Shown here: piece by piece, positions 45,855 through 54,003 of the stretch
How the letters are laid out: the number at the start of each line of letters is the position of its first letter
Numbering within the stretch: the first letter of the stretch is position 1
Assembly (NCBI GenBank): GCA_947498785.1
Contig: CANMLS010000032.1
Location: 1-64,000 of the forward strand
Length of the DNA: 64,000 bases
DNA from: an uncultured Aquimarina sp.
Lineage (GTDB): Bacteria > Bacteroidota > Bacteroidia > Flavobacteriales > Flavobacteriaceae
Direction of reading: 5' to 3'
Program-made: the position numbers and the translations under genes
The notes under the pieces: model-generated
What the model was told of the DNA's origin: nothing
Database searches by the model: none
The model's input: the letters and a program-made list of their open reading frames with translations, nothing else

Positions 45855-46955
45855 ATGAGTACAGTACATACGTTTTCAGATCACGATAAAACAGAACAAG
45901 GACAAAAAGCAATTGCTTTAGGCATTCAAATAAAAAATGGTATTGGTTCAGAAAATTACGATTATACACGTCAAGAGGCTGCAGATTTTACTTGGCCAAA
46001 TATAGATCAAGATAAAATTGGTTATATCGAACCGTGGTTATGTTATCAAAAAAATCCGGATGGTACTTTAGGAGGTTGGATAGATTTAAATGAGTTTTCA
46101 GATGGTACCGAAAGAAAACTTAATGCTTGTTTATTAAGGCTCGGATTTCCTAAAGAATTAGGGGAAGTGTATGAAAACATTAAAGACATATTAAAACAAA
46201 TTCAGAATAGTGAAGATTTTGAAACTACTGCTCGAAAATATGGCTTTAAGAATAATGAGCAATTTTCTATTAGAGACCATGTAGATTCTGCTAATGTGAA
46301 ACTGAAAAAATCAGAATCCAAAGCATATGATGCAGCAGATGATCTCTTAAAAGAACAAAAAGCGAAGTTGGATGCTCAAATGGATGCGCATATAGAAGCT
46401 GCAGAAGCTGGTGGATTATTAGATCCTATTTCGGGAATTGATATGGAAACCTGGGCTGCCGCTAATGCCAAGATCGCTGGTGGCATGGATCTAGAAGAAG
46501 TATTAAAAGTGGTAGGAACCGAAAAACCAATCTGGGACGAGGTCTCTGCAGAATGGACTGCAAGAATGTCACAAGATACTACTTTTGCTATATCAAAGGT
46601 ATACGGAGATGCATTTATGAATTCAAATATAGGAAAGTTTGCTAGTGAAGAAACTAATCAAGATTCAGCTCCAAGCTCTTCAAATAACAACGGTGGTTTA
46701 AATGCTGTATTAGAAGATTTTGAGCTTTACATCAAAATCATGTGTCATCAAAACATGGGAGCAGCACAAGGAAAAGATGCTGCTTCAATTCTACAGGAGT
46801 ATGGGCTTACAGTTACTGATTGGAGTTCTGTAGGAGCACACTGGTCTTCAAAAATGGCAACAGATACTCGTATGGCACTTCAGATGGGTGAACTTATGGA
46901 AAAATACAATGCAGAATTTGCATCAGCAAAAGCAGGTGATGATATAGATTTTTAA
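45855..46955 (+). CDS. protein with duplicated helical module (DUF6620-like)
   Basis: This 366-residue soluble protein matches what I recall of DUF6620 only weakly, so treat the name as tentative. The first 110 residues hold a GWIDLNEFSDGTERKL segment. The C-terminal half has two copies of a helical module, about 195-260 (GIDMETWAAANAKIAGGMDL) and 290-357 (LEDFELYIKIMCHQNMGAAQ), each with a Trp-Ser/Ala-W-(T/S)-x-(R/K)-M-(S/A)-D/Q-T motif. It follows the SPFH gene by 30 bp and is the last gene of the transcript. Role unknown. Confidence 0.7.
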   Translation: MSTVHTFSDHDKTEQGQKAIALGIQIKNGIGSENYDYTRQEAADFTWPNIDQDKIGYIEPWLCYQKNPDGTLGGWIDLNEFSDGTERKLNACLLRLGFPKELGEVYENIKDILKQIQNSEDFETTARKYGFKNNEQFSIRDHVDSANVKLKKSESKAYDAADDLLKEQKAKLDAQMDAHIEAAEAGGLLDPISGIDMETWAAANAKIAGGMDLEEVLKVVGTEKPIWDEVSAEWTARMSQDTTFAISKVYGDAFMNSNIGKFASEETNQDSAPSSSNNNGGLNAVLEDFELYIKIMCHQNMGAAQGKDAASILQEYGLTVTDWSSVGAHWSSKMATDTRMALQMGELMEKYNAEFASAKAGDDIDF

Positions 46956-46969
46956 AAATTAATATAACA

Positions 46970-47041
46970 GATGACCCGTGGTTTGTTGAATTCCCATAAC
47001 ACTACAATTAACAACCATAATGGTTTCGGGTCATCTTGTTT
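46970..47041 (+). terminator. terminator of the SPFH transcript
   Basis: GATGACCCG (46970-46978) and CGGGTCATC (47027-47035) form the base of a long stem-loop, with a smaller CCATAATGG hairpin inside. TTGTTTTT follows. Confidence 0.8.
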
Positions 47042-47241
47042 TTGAATCTTTTTAAAAAAACAACACTTTGTAAATTATTAAAAATCAAATAATTAACAAT
47101 ACAACTATAATTCTCATTAAAAAGATTCATATTTGTACGACTGATTATTTCAATACATTTAATAGAATATTTGGTAAAAAATTTAATAAAATAGTACGTG
47201 TGTCTTACTAATCATTAATAACTATAACTAAATCAATTATT

Positions 47242-47925
47242 ATGAAAACAAAAATCTTAATTCTACTAAGCATATTCGCTCTAGGAACATCTATTAATAC
47301 TCAAGCTCAAAAACTAAAGAAATTTGGAGGTTTAACTGAAAAAAAAATTGGTCCTAAGACCATAAAAGTACCTTATACTGATATAGTATCTTATCTTGGA
47401 TATGCTTCTCCTGGTAATGAAGATGAAGTAAAAGATGGAAAGAAATTTTACTATATCTATGTTTGGGTACCTGCTGTAGCACCAGAACTAGGGGTAAGAA
47501 TGATGTCGCCAGTAGGAAAAACTAAAATAAAGGGGGCTACTACATCTACAGCATATACAGAAAATGCAAGTTCTAGCGACTTTTTTGATACTTATATTAC
47601 ATTAGAGCGTTCTGATATTGTAAGTAAAGATAAAATCAGTGAAGAAGGTGTAAAAAGCGCAAAATGGACTATATTAGAACGTAACGATGATAGTAGTGAA
47701 ATGCCTAAACAGCCTAGCGGAAGTAGCTATAATTCATTATTAAGATATAAAAGTGAAGTAGGTGATCCTCTTAAAGCATTAACAGTTGGGTTATATCGCA
47801 TTGGTTTTACCACATTCAAAACTGGTGAAGTAAAAGGAACATTCTTAGCACAAGTTGCAGCTCCAATAAAATTACCAGGAGTAGTAATGGCTAAAACTAT
47901 TGCTGATTTAAAAAAGGGACTATAA
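47242..47925 (+). CDS. LipL32-like secreted protein, copy 2
   Basis: This 227-residue paralogue of the protein at 42971 has the same length and about four-fifths identical residues by eye. It repeats the LipL32-like segments YYIYVWVPAVAPELGVRMMS and GLYRIGFTTFKTGEVKGTFL. The signal peptide ends INTQA-Q with no lipobox Cys. It has a 286-bp upstream region of its own after the SPFH terminator, so it is an independent unit and may be regulated differently from copy 1. Its terminator resembles that of copy 1. Confidence 0.85.
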   Translation: MKTKILILLSIFALGTSINTQAQKLKKFGGLTEKKIGPKTIKVPYTDIVSYLGYASPGNEDEVKDGKKFYYIYVWVPAVAPELGVRMMSPVGKTKIKGATTSTAYTENASSSDFFDTYITLERSDIVSKDKISEEGVKSAKWTILERNDDSSEMPKQPSGSSYNSLLRYKSEVGDPLKALTVGLYRIGFTTFKTGEVKGTFLAQVAAPIKLPGVVMAKTIADLKKGL

Positions 47926-47957
47926 TTAGATTCTAAACAACAGACACACGATTTATG

Positions 47958-48000
47958 ATATTCCTATGTTTTCTATAAAGAATACATAGGAATATTTTTT
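47958..48000 (+). terminator. terminator after LipL32-like copy 2
   Basis: ATATTCCTATGT (47958-47969) and ACATAGGAATAT (47984-47995) pair around a 14-base loop and are followed by TTTTTTA. Confidence 0.88.
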
Positions 48001-48009
48001 TAGTATTAT

Positions 48010-48504
48010 TTAGAAAGATAATTTAGCTTTCATCTTTTCAACAATATTAAATGCTGCTGGACATATGGCAACATTTTTTAACGTCAAATTAGATATTTGT
48101 TGAATTTTTTTACGATCAGTATGTGGGTATTCGCGACAAGCTTTTGGTCTCACTTCATAAATACTACAATAATTATCTGCTCCAAGAAAAGTACAAGGTG
48201 TCTCTTGTAAAATCAAATCTTTATCCTCATCCATTTGTAAATATTGTTCTTCAAACTGTCTGGGTTTTATTTTTAAAAATTTTGCAATTCGTTCTACATC
48301 CCTATCTGTAAACAATGGACCAGCAGTTTTACAGCAATTCCCACAGGATAAACAATCAGTAATATTAAACTCTTCATCATGCAAGTCTTGCATGATAAGA
48401 TCTAACTTTTTGGGAGGTTTTTTTTTGAGTTTAGCAAAGAACTTTTTGTTCTCGTTATGTTTATCTTTGGCCAGTTGCGGTAATTGATCAATAAATTCTT
48501 GCAT
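48010..48504 (-). CDS. YkgJ-family cysteine-cluster protein
   Basis: This 164-residue protein has the Fe-S or zinc cysteine cluster of the YkgJ/UPF0153 family: CLSCGNCC (about residues 57-64), then CTFL, YCSIY and RPKACREYP. The cluster very likely binds metal; the reaction is unknown. The start lies 57 bp from the divergent methyltransferase start. Confidence 0.85.
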   Translation of the reverse strand: MQEFIDQLPQLAKDKHNENKKFFAKLKKKPPKKLDLIMQDLHDEEFNITDCLSCGNCCKTAGPLFTDRDVERIAKFLKIKPRQFEEQYLQMDEDKDLILQETPCTFLGADNYCSIYEVRPKACREYPHTDRKKIQQISNLTLKNVAICPAAFNIVEKMKAKLSF

Positions 48505-48561
48505 TCTGCAAAAATAAGATTTTTAAATACTAATCGTAACCTTCAAAATCATAAACTAGAA

Positions 48562-49278
48562 ATGATAAATACAGATGTTTTTGGAAATGCTATTAAAGAT
48601 TTTCATAATAAAGAATATACCGATGATATTATTGTAAAAGCTGATGATTTTGATGATGATCATATACCTATCCCTTATCTTTTTAGGTCTTACCCAGAAA
48701 TGCCCAAGATAGAACAAAAAGCATTGGATATTTCTTACGGAAAAGTACTCGATGTGGGATGTGGTGCAGGAAGTCATAGTCTATTTCTTCAAAATCAGAA
48801 AAAGCTAGATGTCACGGCAATTGATATTTCTGATGGTGCTATCGAAGTTTGTATAAAAAGAGGGATTAGAAATGCTATAACTCAAGATATTTTTAATCAC
48901 AATCACACATCGTATGATACTATCCTATTCTTAATGAACGGAAGTGGTATTATAGGCACCCTGAATAAAATTGATATTTTTTTTACACATATAAAAAAAC
49001 TCTTAACACCTGGTGGGCAAATCCTTATGGATTCTTCAGATATTTCATATCTTTTTCAAGATGATGATGGTGGTTTTTGGGTAGATGCATCTGCAGGATA
49101 TTATGGAGAAATGAGCTACTCTTTACAATATAAAAATCAAGAATCAGCAAAATTCGACTGGCTATATATTGATTATAATACACTACAAAATGCAGCTAAT
49201 ACTAATGGTTTTTTAACCGAATTGTTATTTGAAGGAGAAAATAACGACTACTTAGCCAGACTTACTCTAGCAATTTAA
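48562..49278 (+). CDS. class I SAM-dependent methyltransferase
   Basis: From the ATG at 48562 this protein has 238 residues. The SAM-binding motif I is VLDVGCGAGSHSLFLQ (about residues 63-78), followed by TAIDISDGAIEVC and a motif around FLMNGSGIIGT. An upstream in-frame ATG at 48484 would overlap the YkgJ gene, so the later start is chosen. The C-terminal part is diverged and the substrate is not evident. The divergent YkgJ gene does not suggest one. Confidence 0.85.
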   Translation: MINTDVFGNAIKDFHNKEYTDDIIVKADDFDDDHIPIPYLFRSYPEMPKIEQKALDISYGKVLDVGCGAGSHSLFLQNQKKLDVTAIDISDGAIEVCIKRGIRNAITQDIFNHNHTSYDTILFLMNGSGIIGTLNKIDIFFTHIKKLLTPGGQILMDSSDISYLFQDDDGGFWVDASAGYYGEMSYSLQYKNQESAKFDWLYIDYNTLQNAANTNGFLTELLFEGENNDYLARLTLAI

Positions 49279-49419
49279 CAAAACTATTTTTTTGATCCAT
49301 GATTGATGGTACAATCTTTGTGACAGAGAAATAACATATAAAAACAATGCTAAAGTAAAAATAAAATATTGTGTAAATTACTTTATTTATACCACTAACT
49401 AATCCTTAAAAATACTCTT

Positions 49420-50202
49420 GTGCAATTAACAAAATTCTTAAGTTACCTACTGATATCCTCTTTTATTCTTGTGGGATGTTCTAATGATGATGACGATACT
49501 CCTACAGCCAGTGCATTACAGGTAAACAACAAACAACCACTTGGCAGTTCTGCAAATGACCTTCTAAGTGCAACAAAGTTTACCAGTATAACTGTAGAAA
49601 TAGTATCTGTACAAGGATTCGAACCATCAACTACCACAATAAACGGTTTTAGAGATTTCTTACAAGATCGACTATTTAAGCCTGATGGGATTACAATTAC
49701 TCAACGTTCTGTTCCTTCTTCTGGTAAAGCACCTTTTACTATTGAAGAAATTGCAGAAATAGAAAATGAAACCAGAACATTATTTAATGAAGATGGTAAT
49801 ATCACTGTATATGTATATTTTGCAGATGGAAGCAGAGAGGATGATACTAACGAGCAAGTAACTTTGGGGTCTGCGTATCTCAATACTTCTATGGTTATTT
49901 ATGAAGGCACATTGTTGGCATTAAACACAAGACCTAATTCTCCTGCCCTTAGTACAATAGAAATCGCTACACTCAATCATGAATTTGCTCATCTCATGGG
50001 ATTAGTAGACCTAGGAAGTCCCATACAATCTCCTCATGAAGATGTAGATGATGAGGGTGAACCTAACAACCACTGTAATGTATCTAATTGTCTTATGGAA
50101 GCTGCCATACAATTTGGTAGCGGCATGATGGGTATGGGAGACGTAATTCCAGAACTTGATCCACAATGTATTGCAGATTTACAAGCTAACGGCGGAAGAT
50201 AA
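49420..50202 (+). CDS. metzincin-like zinc metalloprotease, lipoprotein
   Basis: This 260-residue protein starts at GTG and has a lipoprotein signal with Cys20 (LVGCS) followed by Asp residues, a surface-export-type signal in Bacteroidota. The zinc motif is His187-Glu188-x2-His191-x2-Gly194-x2-Asp197 (HEFAHLMGLVD), an HExxHxxGxxD metzincin pattern with Asp as the third ligand, and Met226 in NCLMEA forms the Met-turn. Cys219 and Cys224 flank it and could form a disulfide. The gene stands alone with a strong terminator. An extracellular protease is the expected role. Confidence 0.82.
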   Translation: MQLTKFLSYLLISSFILVGCSNDDDDTPTASALQVNNKQPLGSSANDLLSATKFTSITVEIVSVQGFEPSTTTINGFRDFLQDRLFKPDGITITQRSVPSSGKAPFTIEEIAEIENETRTLFNEDGNITVYVYFADGSREDDTNEQVTLGSAYLNTSMVIYEGTLLALNTRPNSPALSTIEIATLNHEFAHLMGLVDLGSPIQSPHEDVDDEGEPNNHCNVSNCLMEAAIQFGSGMMGMGDVIPELDPQCIADLQANGGR

Positions 50203-50228
50203 CAAGAAGATAAAAAAGAGATAATTAT

Positions 50229-50284
50229 GAGTTATTAAAAAAAGCACCATCATTTTATTTTGATGATGCTTTTTTTAATAACTC
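50229..50284. terminator. bidirectional terminator between the metalloprotease and DoxX genes
   Basis: Twenty-four-base arms (50229-50252 and 50261-50284) with one mismatch and an eight-base loop carry A/T-rich ends on both sides, so it serves both convergent genes. Confidence 0.88.
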
Positions 50285-50312
50285 ATTTTACAAAATCAAT
50301 TATTCTCCTTTA

Positions 50313-50702
50313 TCATATGGTTTCTATGGATTTTTTGGTTGAAACGTTTGCCAATTTCACTAATGAAAATGCTCCTATTGCCATAACAATATCCCTTACA
50401 GCTACATCTATATAATGACCACCAAACACCAATGTTAATGCGATTGCTAATAACCATCCCATAACTATATATCCACCAATTTTAGGTCTAAATAGCACCA
50501 GAACCCCAGCTACAATCTCTACTATACCTACTATAATCATAAAAGTAGATGCCTCAAAAGGCAAAATATTAGCAAATCCAGTCGAAATATATTGACTCCA
50601 ATCTGCTAGAATATTAGTAAATTTATCTAATCCAGCGACTATGGGCACTAATCCATAAGTATATTTTAATAGTGTAAATGCTGTTTCAATCTGTGAATCC
50701 AT
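50313..50702 (-). CDS. DoxX-like membrane protein
   Basis: This 129-residue protein has about four membrane helices (residues 15-35, 45-70, 75-95 and 98-118). It fits the DoxX/DoxD-like group of small quinone- or stress-linked membrane proteins. The assignment is based on length and the FRPKIGGYIVMGWLLAIAL segment; I cannot name the reaction. It is divergent from the ECF sigma gene and shares the intergenic palindrome at 50757-50774. Confidence 0.7.
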   Translation of the reverse strand: MDSQIETAFTLLKYTYGLVPIVAGLDKFTNILADWSQYISTGFANILPFEASTFMIIVGIVEIVAGVLVLFRPKIGGYIVMGWLLAIALTLVFGGHYIDVAVRDIVMAIGAFSLVKLANVSTKKSIETI

Positions 50703-50756
50703 ATTCCAAATATTTACTTAGTTATTTTGTTTTTTAGATAGAAAACAACCCATTTG

Positions 50757-50774
50757 GTTACAAAACTTTGTAAC
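50757..50774. promoter_or_regulatory. 18-bp palindrome between doxX-like and sigma-factor genes
   Basis: GTTACAAA-AC-TTTGTAAC has perfect eight-base arms around a two-base centre. It lies 55 bp from the doxX-like start and 41 bp from the sigma-factor start, so a dimeric regulator could control both. Confidence 0.6.
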
Positions 50775-50814
50775 TTTTTATCCTCTTTTTTATCTAAGAA
50801 GAAAACAATACCCA

Positions 50815-51489
50815 ATGGAACCTATTAAAATTACTGAATATAGAACTCATAAAATATCAGATTCTGATGTGATATCCCGTATTCTCCTTGGAGAAAAAGA
50901 GTTATATGAAATTTTACTACGGAGAAATAACCAGAAACTGTATCGGGTAATAAGAAGTTATATTAATGATCTTTCTGAAATCGAGGATATCATGCAAAAT
51001 ACATACTTAAAAGCATATGAAAACTTACATAAATTTAAGCATAATTCGAGGTTCTCTACTTGGTTAATACGAATTGGTATAAACGATACTTTAGCTCGAT
51101 TAAAAGCAAAAAACAAACACTTTAATATACATAATCCCGAAGCTAGCTTTTCTAATGATTTTATACTTGAAATTCCTGATACAGAAAAGCTAAACCCTGA
51201 AACAAAAATGATTCGCCAAGAAGCTAAGCAAACACTAGAAAAAGCTATTGATCAATTAGACACAAAATATAAAACGGTTTATATCTTAAGGGAAGTTGAA
51301 GGAATGAGTATCTCAGAAATATCTGATTGCTTAGGGTTAACAATCTCTAATGTAAAAGTTCGCATACATCGTGCTAAAGATATGATCAGAGAGGAACTTT
51401 ATAAACTCTCACTGAAAACAGATATCTTCGAATTTGGATTTAGTAAATGTGATTTTCTTGTCAATAGAGTAATGAACCTAATCAAGTAA
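50815..51489 (+). CDS. ECF-type sigma-70 factor
   Basis: This 224-residue protein has sigma region 2 (residues 45-105; YRVIRSYINDLSEIEDIMQN and FSTWLIRIGINDTLARL) and region 4 (about 145-200; AIDQLDTKYKTVYILREVEG then MSISEISDCLGLTISNVKVR). The tail is longer than in most ECF factors. There is no anti-sigma gene next to it, so its control is not visible here. The divergent DoxX-like gene is a plausible target through the palindrome between them. Confidence 0.9.
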   Translation: MEPIKITEYRTHKISDSDVISRILLGEKELYEILLRRNNQKLYRVIRSYINDLSEIEDIMQNTYLKAYENLHKFKHNSRFSTWLIRIGINDTLARLKAKNKHFNIHNPEASFSNDFILEIPDTEKLNPETKMIRQEAKQTLEKAIDQLDTKYKTVYILREVEGMSISEISDCLGLTISNVKVRIHRAKDMIREELYKLSLKTDIFEFGFSKCDFLVNRVMNLIK

Positions 51490-51576
51490 TTGGCAGACTA
51501 CTTTTGTATGGGTGATTTATATTTTGCTATAAATCAAAGAGTTTAAAAACTTATTCTTATAAAATTAAATTTTCGA

Positions 51577-52269
51577 TTAAGAGCCACTTAAAAATGACAA
51601 CAAAGTATTTTTATAGGTTAGACTTATTGGGATATGCATTTTTTTAATTTCTACATACTCCTTTGTATAAGTTTTTATTTTCTCTGTATTTACTATATAA
51701 GATTTATGTATACGCATAAAAGATTGCGATGGTAACCTTAATATAAGATCACTCATTTTTTCATACACAACCAAAGTATCTTCTATCGTATGAATTTTTA
51801 CATAATTACTTAAACCCTCAATATAAAGTAGCTCCGAAAAATTAATTTTAACCATTTTCTTATCTGATTTGATAAAAATATGATCAACAGCAGCTGGGGA
51901 ACCTATTATATTAGAAAATTGAGGGGTGATTTTATGAATTGCTTTTAAAAAACGATCAAAAGAAAAAGGCTTTAATAAATAATCAACTGCACTAAGTTCA
52001 AACCCTTCTAAAGCAAATTCTCGGTGAGCCGTAGTAAAAACTATTTTGACTCTGTTTTCTATAATTTTAGCAAGGTTTAAGCCCGAAAGTTTAGGCATTT
52101 CTATATCCAAAAAAATCAAGTCTACTGGATTATTTTGCAGATAATCAAGTACCTCGAGAGCATTCTTAAATTCTGCAATTAATTCTAAGTTTGATACATC
52201 GCAAATATATTTTTTTAAAATATTTCTTGCAGTTTGTTCATCATCTACTATAATGCATCGAAATTTCAT
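51577..52269 (-). CDS. LytTR-type response regulator
   Basis: This 230-residue regulator has a receiver domain with phospho-acceptor Asp55 (LIFLDIEMPK) and a C-terminal LytTR DNA-binding domain (about residues 135-228; LLYIEGLSNYVKIHT, SFMRIHKSYIVN). It follows the LytS-type kinase gene by 59 bp and is its partner. LytTR proteins usually bind pairs of direct repeats about two helical turns apart. Confidence 0.93.
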   Translation of the reverse strand: MKFRCIIVDDEQTARNILKKYICDVSNLELIAEFKNALEVLDYLQNNPVDLIFLDIEMPKLSGLNLAKIIENRVKIVFTTAHREFALEGFELSAVDYLLKPFSFDRFLKAIHKITPQFSNIIGSPAAVDHIFIKSDKKMVKINFSELLYIEGLSNYVKIHTIEDTLVVYEKMSDLILRLPSQSFMRIHKSYIVNTEKIKTYTKEYVEIKKMHIPISLTYKNTLLSFLSGS

Positions 52270-52328
52270 CTGTTTACTTTGTTATTTCAACCCGTTTTAC
52301 AACTCATTTTTTAAACATCAATACATGG

Positions 52329-53354
52329 TTAAACATTAATTTTCAATACAATAGAATACAATTTATCTTCATCTTTAATCTGTAATTCATATTCATCGTC
52401 ATATAAGATATTTAACCTCTTCTTGATGTTTTCTAATCCAATACCTTTAGGGGAAGAATCCTCTATAGTTTGTTCTGGTTTAGAATTTTTAACCTCATAG
52501 ATCAGTTGACCTTTAATTACTTCTAATTTAACAAAAATATGAGCAATCTTCGTTTCATTTTTTAAACTATGTTTGAAAGCATTTTCTACAAATGGCACCA
52601 AAATCAAAGGTGGTATAGATATCTGATTGATGCTCTCTGGGATAGCAATCTCTACCGCTACTCTATCATCAAATCGAGATTTCTCTAAGTCAATAAAATC
52701 ATTTAATAAATTGATTTCTTTCTCTAAAAGAATAAACTTTTGGGTACTCTCATAGAGAGAAAAACTAAGAAAATCAGATAATTTCAGAATTAATTCGGGG
52801 GTTTTTTTTGAATTTTCCAAAGACAACCCGTAAATATTATTTAGTGTATTAAAAAGAAAGTGAGGGTTGATCTGCGATTTCAGATATTTCAACTCTGACT
52901 GTAATTTTTCATTTTCAAGAGTTTTGGCTCGTTTTTGTAACTCTGCCACTTTCCAGATTACAGAAATTCCAATAATGAGAATTAAAGGAGAAGCAATAAT
53001 CATAGAAGTTTGGAGAAATTTATACGGTAACCACACTCCAAAATCATACAGATCAGAATAAATCAAGGATAGTATTTTATAATTAGCTATTCGTTGAATA
53101 AACCCTGCTACAATTAATGTTAATAGCGTATATGTAAAATATTTTGCTGTTTTTCCTTGTAATAAAAATTTTGGTAGTAAAACAAAGTAATTAAAATAAA
53201 CAACAATAAGTCGTATAGGCATATTCATAAGCTCAAAAGCTAATGCCTCTGTATACTTTCCTTTATAACTAGCTTCAACTATGGTAAATATAATTGTATA
53301 AACAATCCAAAAACCGATATGAAACCAGATGCTTTTAACCTTCATCATTAACAA
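52329..53354 (-). CDS. LytS/YehU-type sensor histidine kinase
   Basis: This 341-residue kinase has four N-terminal membrane helices (about residues 10-30, 42-62, 72-92, 112-134), a short coiled coil and the His_kinase domain with phospho-accepting His165 (KSQINPHFLFNTLNNIYG). The ATPase end carries PPLILVPFVENAFKHS and GIGLENIKKRLN. No separate periplasmic sensor domain is present. It pairs with the LytTR regulator downstream. Confidence 0.93.
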   Translation of the reverse strand: MLMMKVKSIWFHIGFWIVYTIIFTIVEASYKGKYTEALAFELMNMPIRLIVVYFNYFVLLPKFLLQGKTAKYFTYTLLTLIVAGFIQRIANYKILSLIYSDLYDFGVWLPYKFLQTSMIIASPLILIIGISVIWKVAELQKRAKTLENEKLQSELKYLKSQINPHFLFNTLNNIYGLSLENSKKTPELILKLSDFLSFSLYESTQKFILLEKEINLLNDFIDLEKSRFDDRVAVEIAIPESINQISIPPLILVPFVENAFKHSLKNETKIAHIFVKLEVIKGQLIYEVKNSKPEQTIEDSSPKGIGLENIKKRLNILYDDEYELQIKDEDKLYSIVLKINV

Positions 53355-53387
53355 AATTATAGGATTTTTATATTTCAGGCTTATTTA

Positions 53388-53427
53388 TACACATAATTTA
53401 TGCAAACCTATAATTTATTTATGTGTA
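53388..53427. promoter_or_regulatory. inverted repeat upstream of the LytS-type kinase gene
   Basis: TACACATAA (53388-53396) and TTATGTGTA (53419-53427) form nine-base arms with centres 31 bp apart, 34 bp upstream of the kinase start. A regulator-binding site is possible but unproven. Confidence 0.4.
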
Positions 53428-53614
53428 ATTAATTTACATAAGCAAAAATGAAGTTTACATCAAAAAAGAAGTGTTTTATATAAATTTACTTTTTTCAGTT
53501 CTTTAATCAAATACATTAGTCACAGAAAAAAATCACATCTAGTTTCCTTTTTTAAAATAATTAATGTTAATGACTTAGGGTATGTACAACTTATTTTTTT
53601 GTTGAATTTAGTTT

Positions 53615-53793
53615 TTTGGGGATAGCTCAAGAATCAATAGAACGATTCTATAATGAATAATCCGACAACTGGTGTTTTGGTAAAAAACGAGTTATACTAT
53701 ATTATCAATACTCAGTTAGGAATTTTCAATAAAGATGGATCTCTTTTTCCTATGAAAAAATTATATGAACCTATAACCCTAAAGGTAAAATGA
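53615..53793 (+). pseudogene. C-terminal remnant of a larger protein gene
   Basis: From 53653 (ATG) to 53793 a 46-codon ORF reads MNNPTTGVLVKNELYYIINT and continues to PMKKLYEPITLKVK. It looks like the last strand of a beta-propeller-type protein. Just upstream, in another frame, is IAQESIERFYNE, a sequence that would join on after a frameshift. I read this as the decayed end of a lost gene. A partial hairpin at 53853-53922 that ends in TTTTT probably was its terminator. Confidence 0.5.
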
Positions 53794-53852
53794 AAAGATC
53801 AAAAGTATTGAAGTGGTAAAAAAACACTTAAAACCTAAACATAGATAAAAAT

Positions 53853-53926
53853 AAATAGGCCTCTTTCAAAATCAGTCAAAAATTAGTCAAAAAACGAATG
53901 TAAAAACGAATGAGGTCTATTTTTTA
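53853..53926 (+). terminator. relic terminator after the gene remnant
   Basis: AAATAGGCCTC (53853-53863) and GAGGTCTATTT (53912-53922) pair over a long loop, with TTTTT following. It probably served the gene whose remnant precedes it. Confidence 0.5.
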
Positions 53927-54003
53927 AAAGCATTTATAATATTAAGAACAACTTAAATCTACACATACCTTTTATTTAGAAATTTAACTACTTGAATTCA
54001 ATT

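Larger units (their letters stand above)
53355..54003. other. gene-poor stretch with regulatory repeat and remnant
   Basis: This 649-bp region holds the inverted repeat at 53388-53427, the gene remnant at 53615-53793 and its relic terminator. Nothing else is recognisable; no intact gene or RNA gene is visible. Confidence 0.6.

Noticed and set aside
48484-48561. N-terminal extension of the methyltransferase
   Set aside because: It would overlap the divergent YkgJ coding region; the ATG at 48562 fits the family length.
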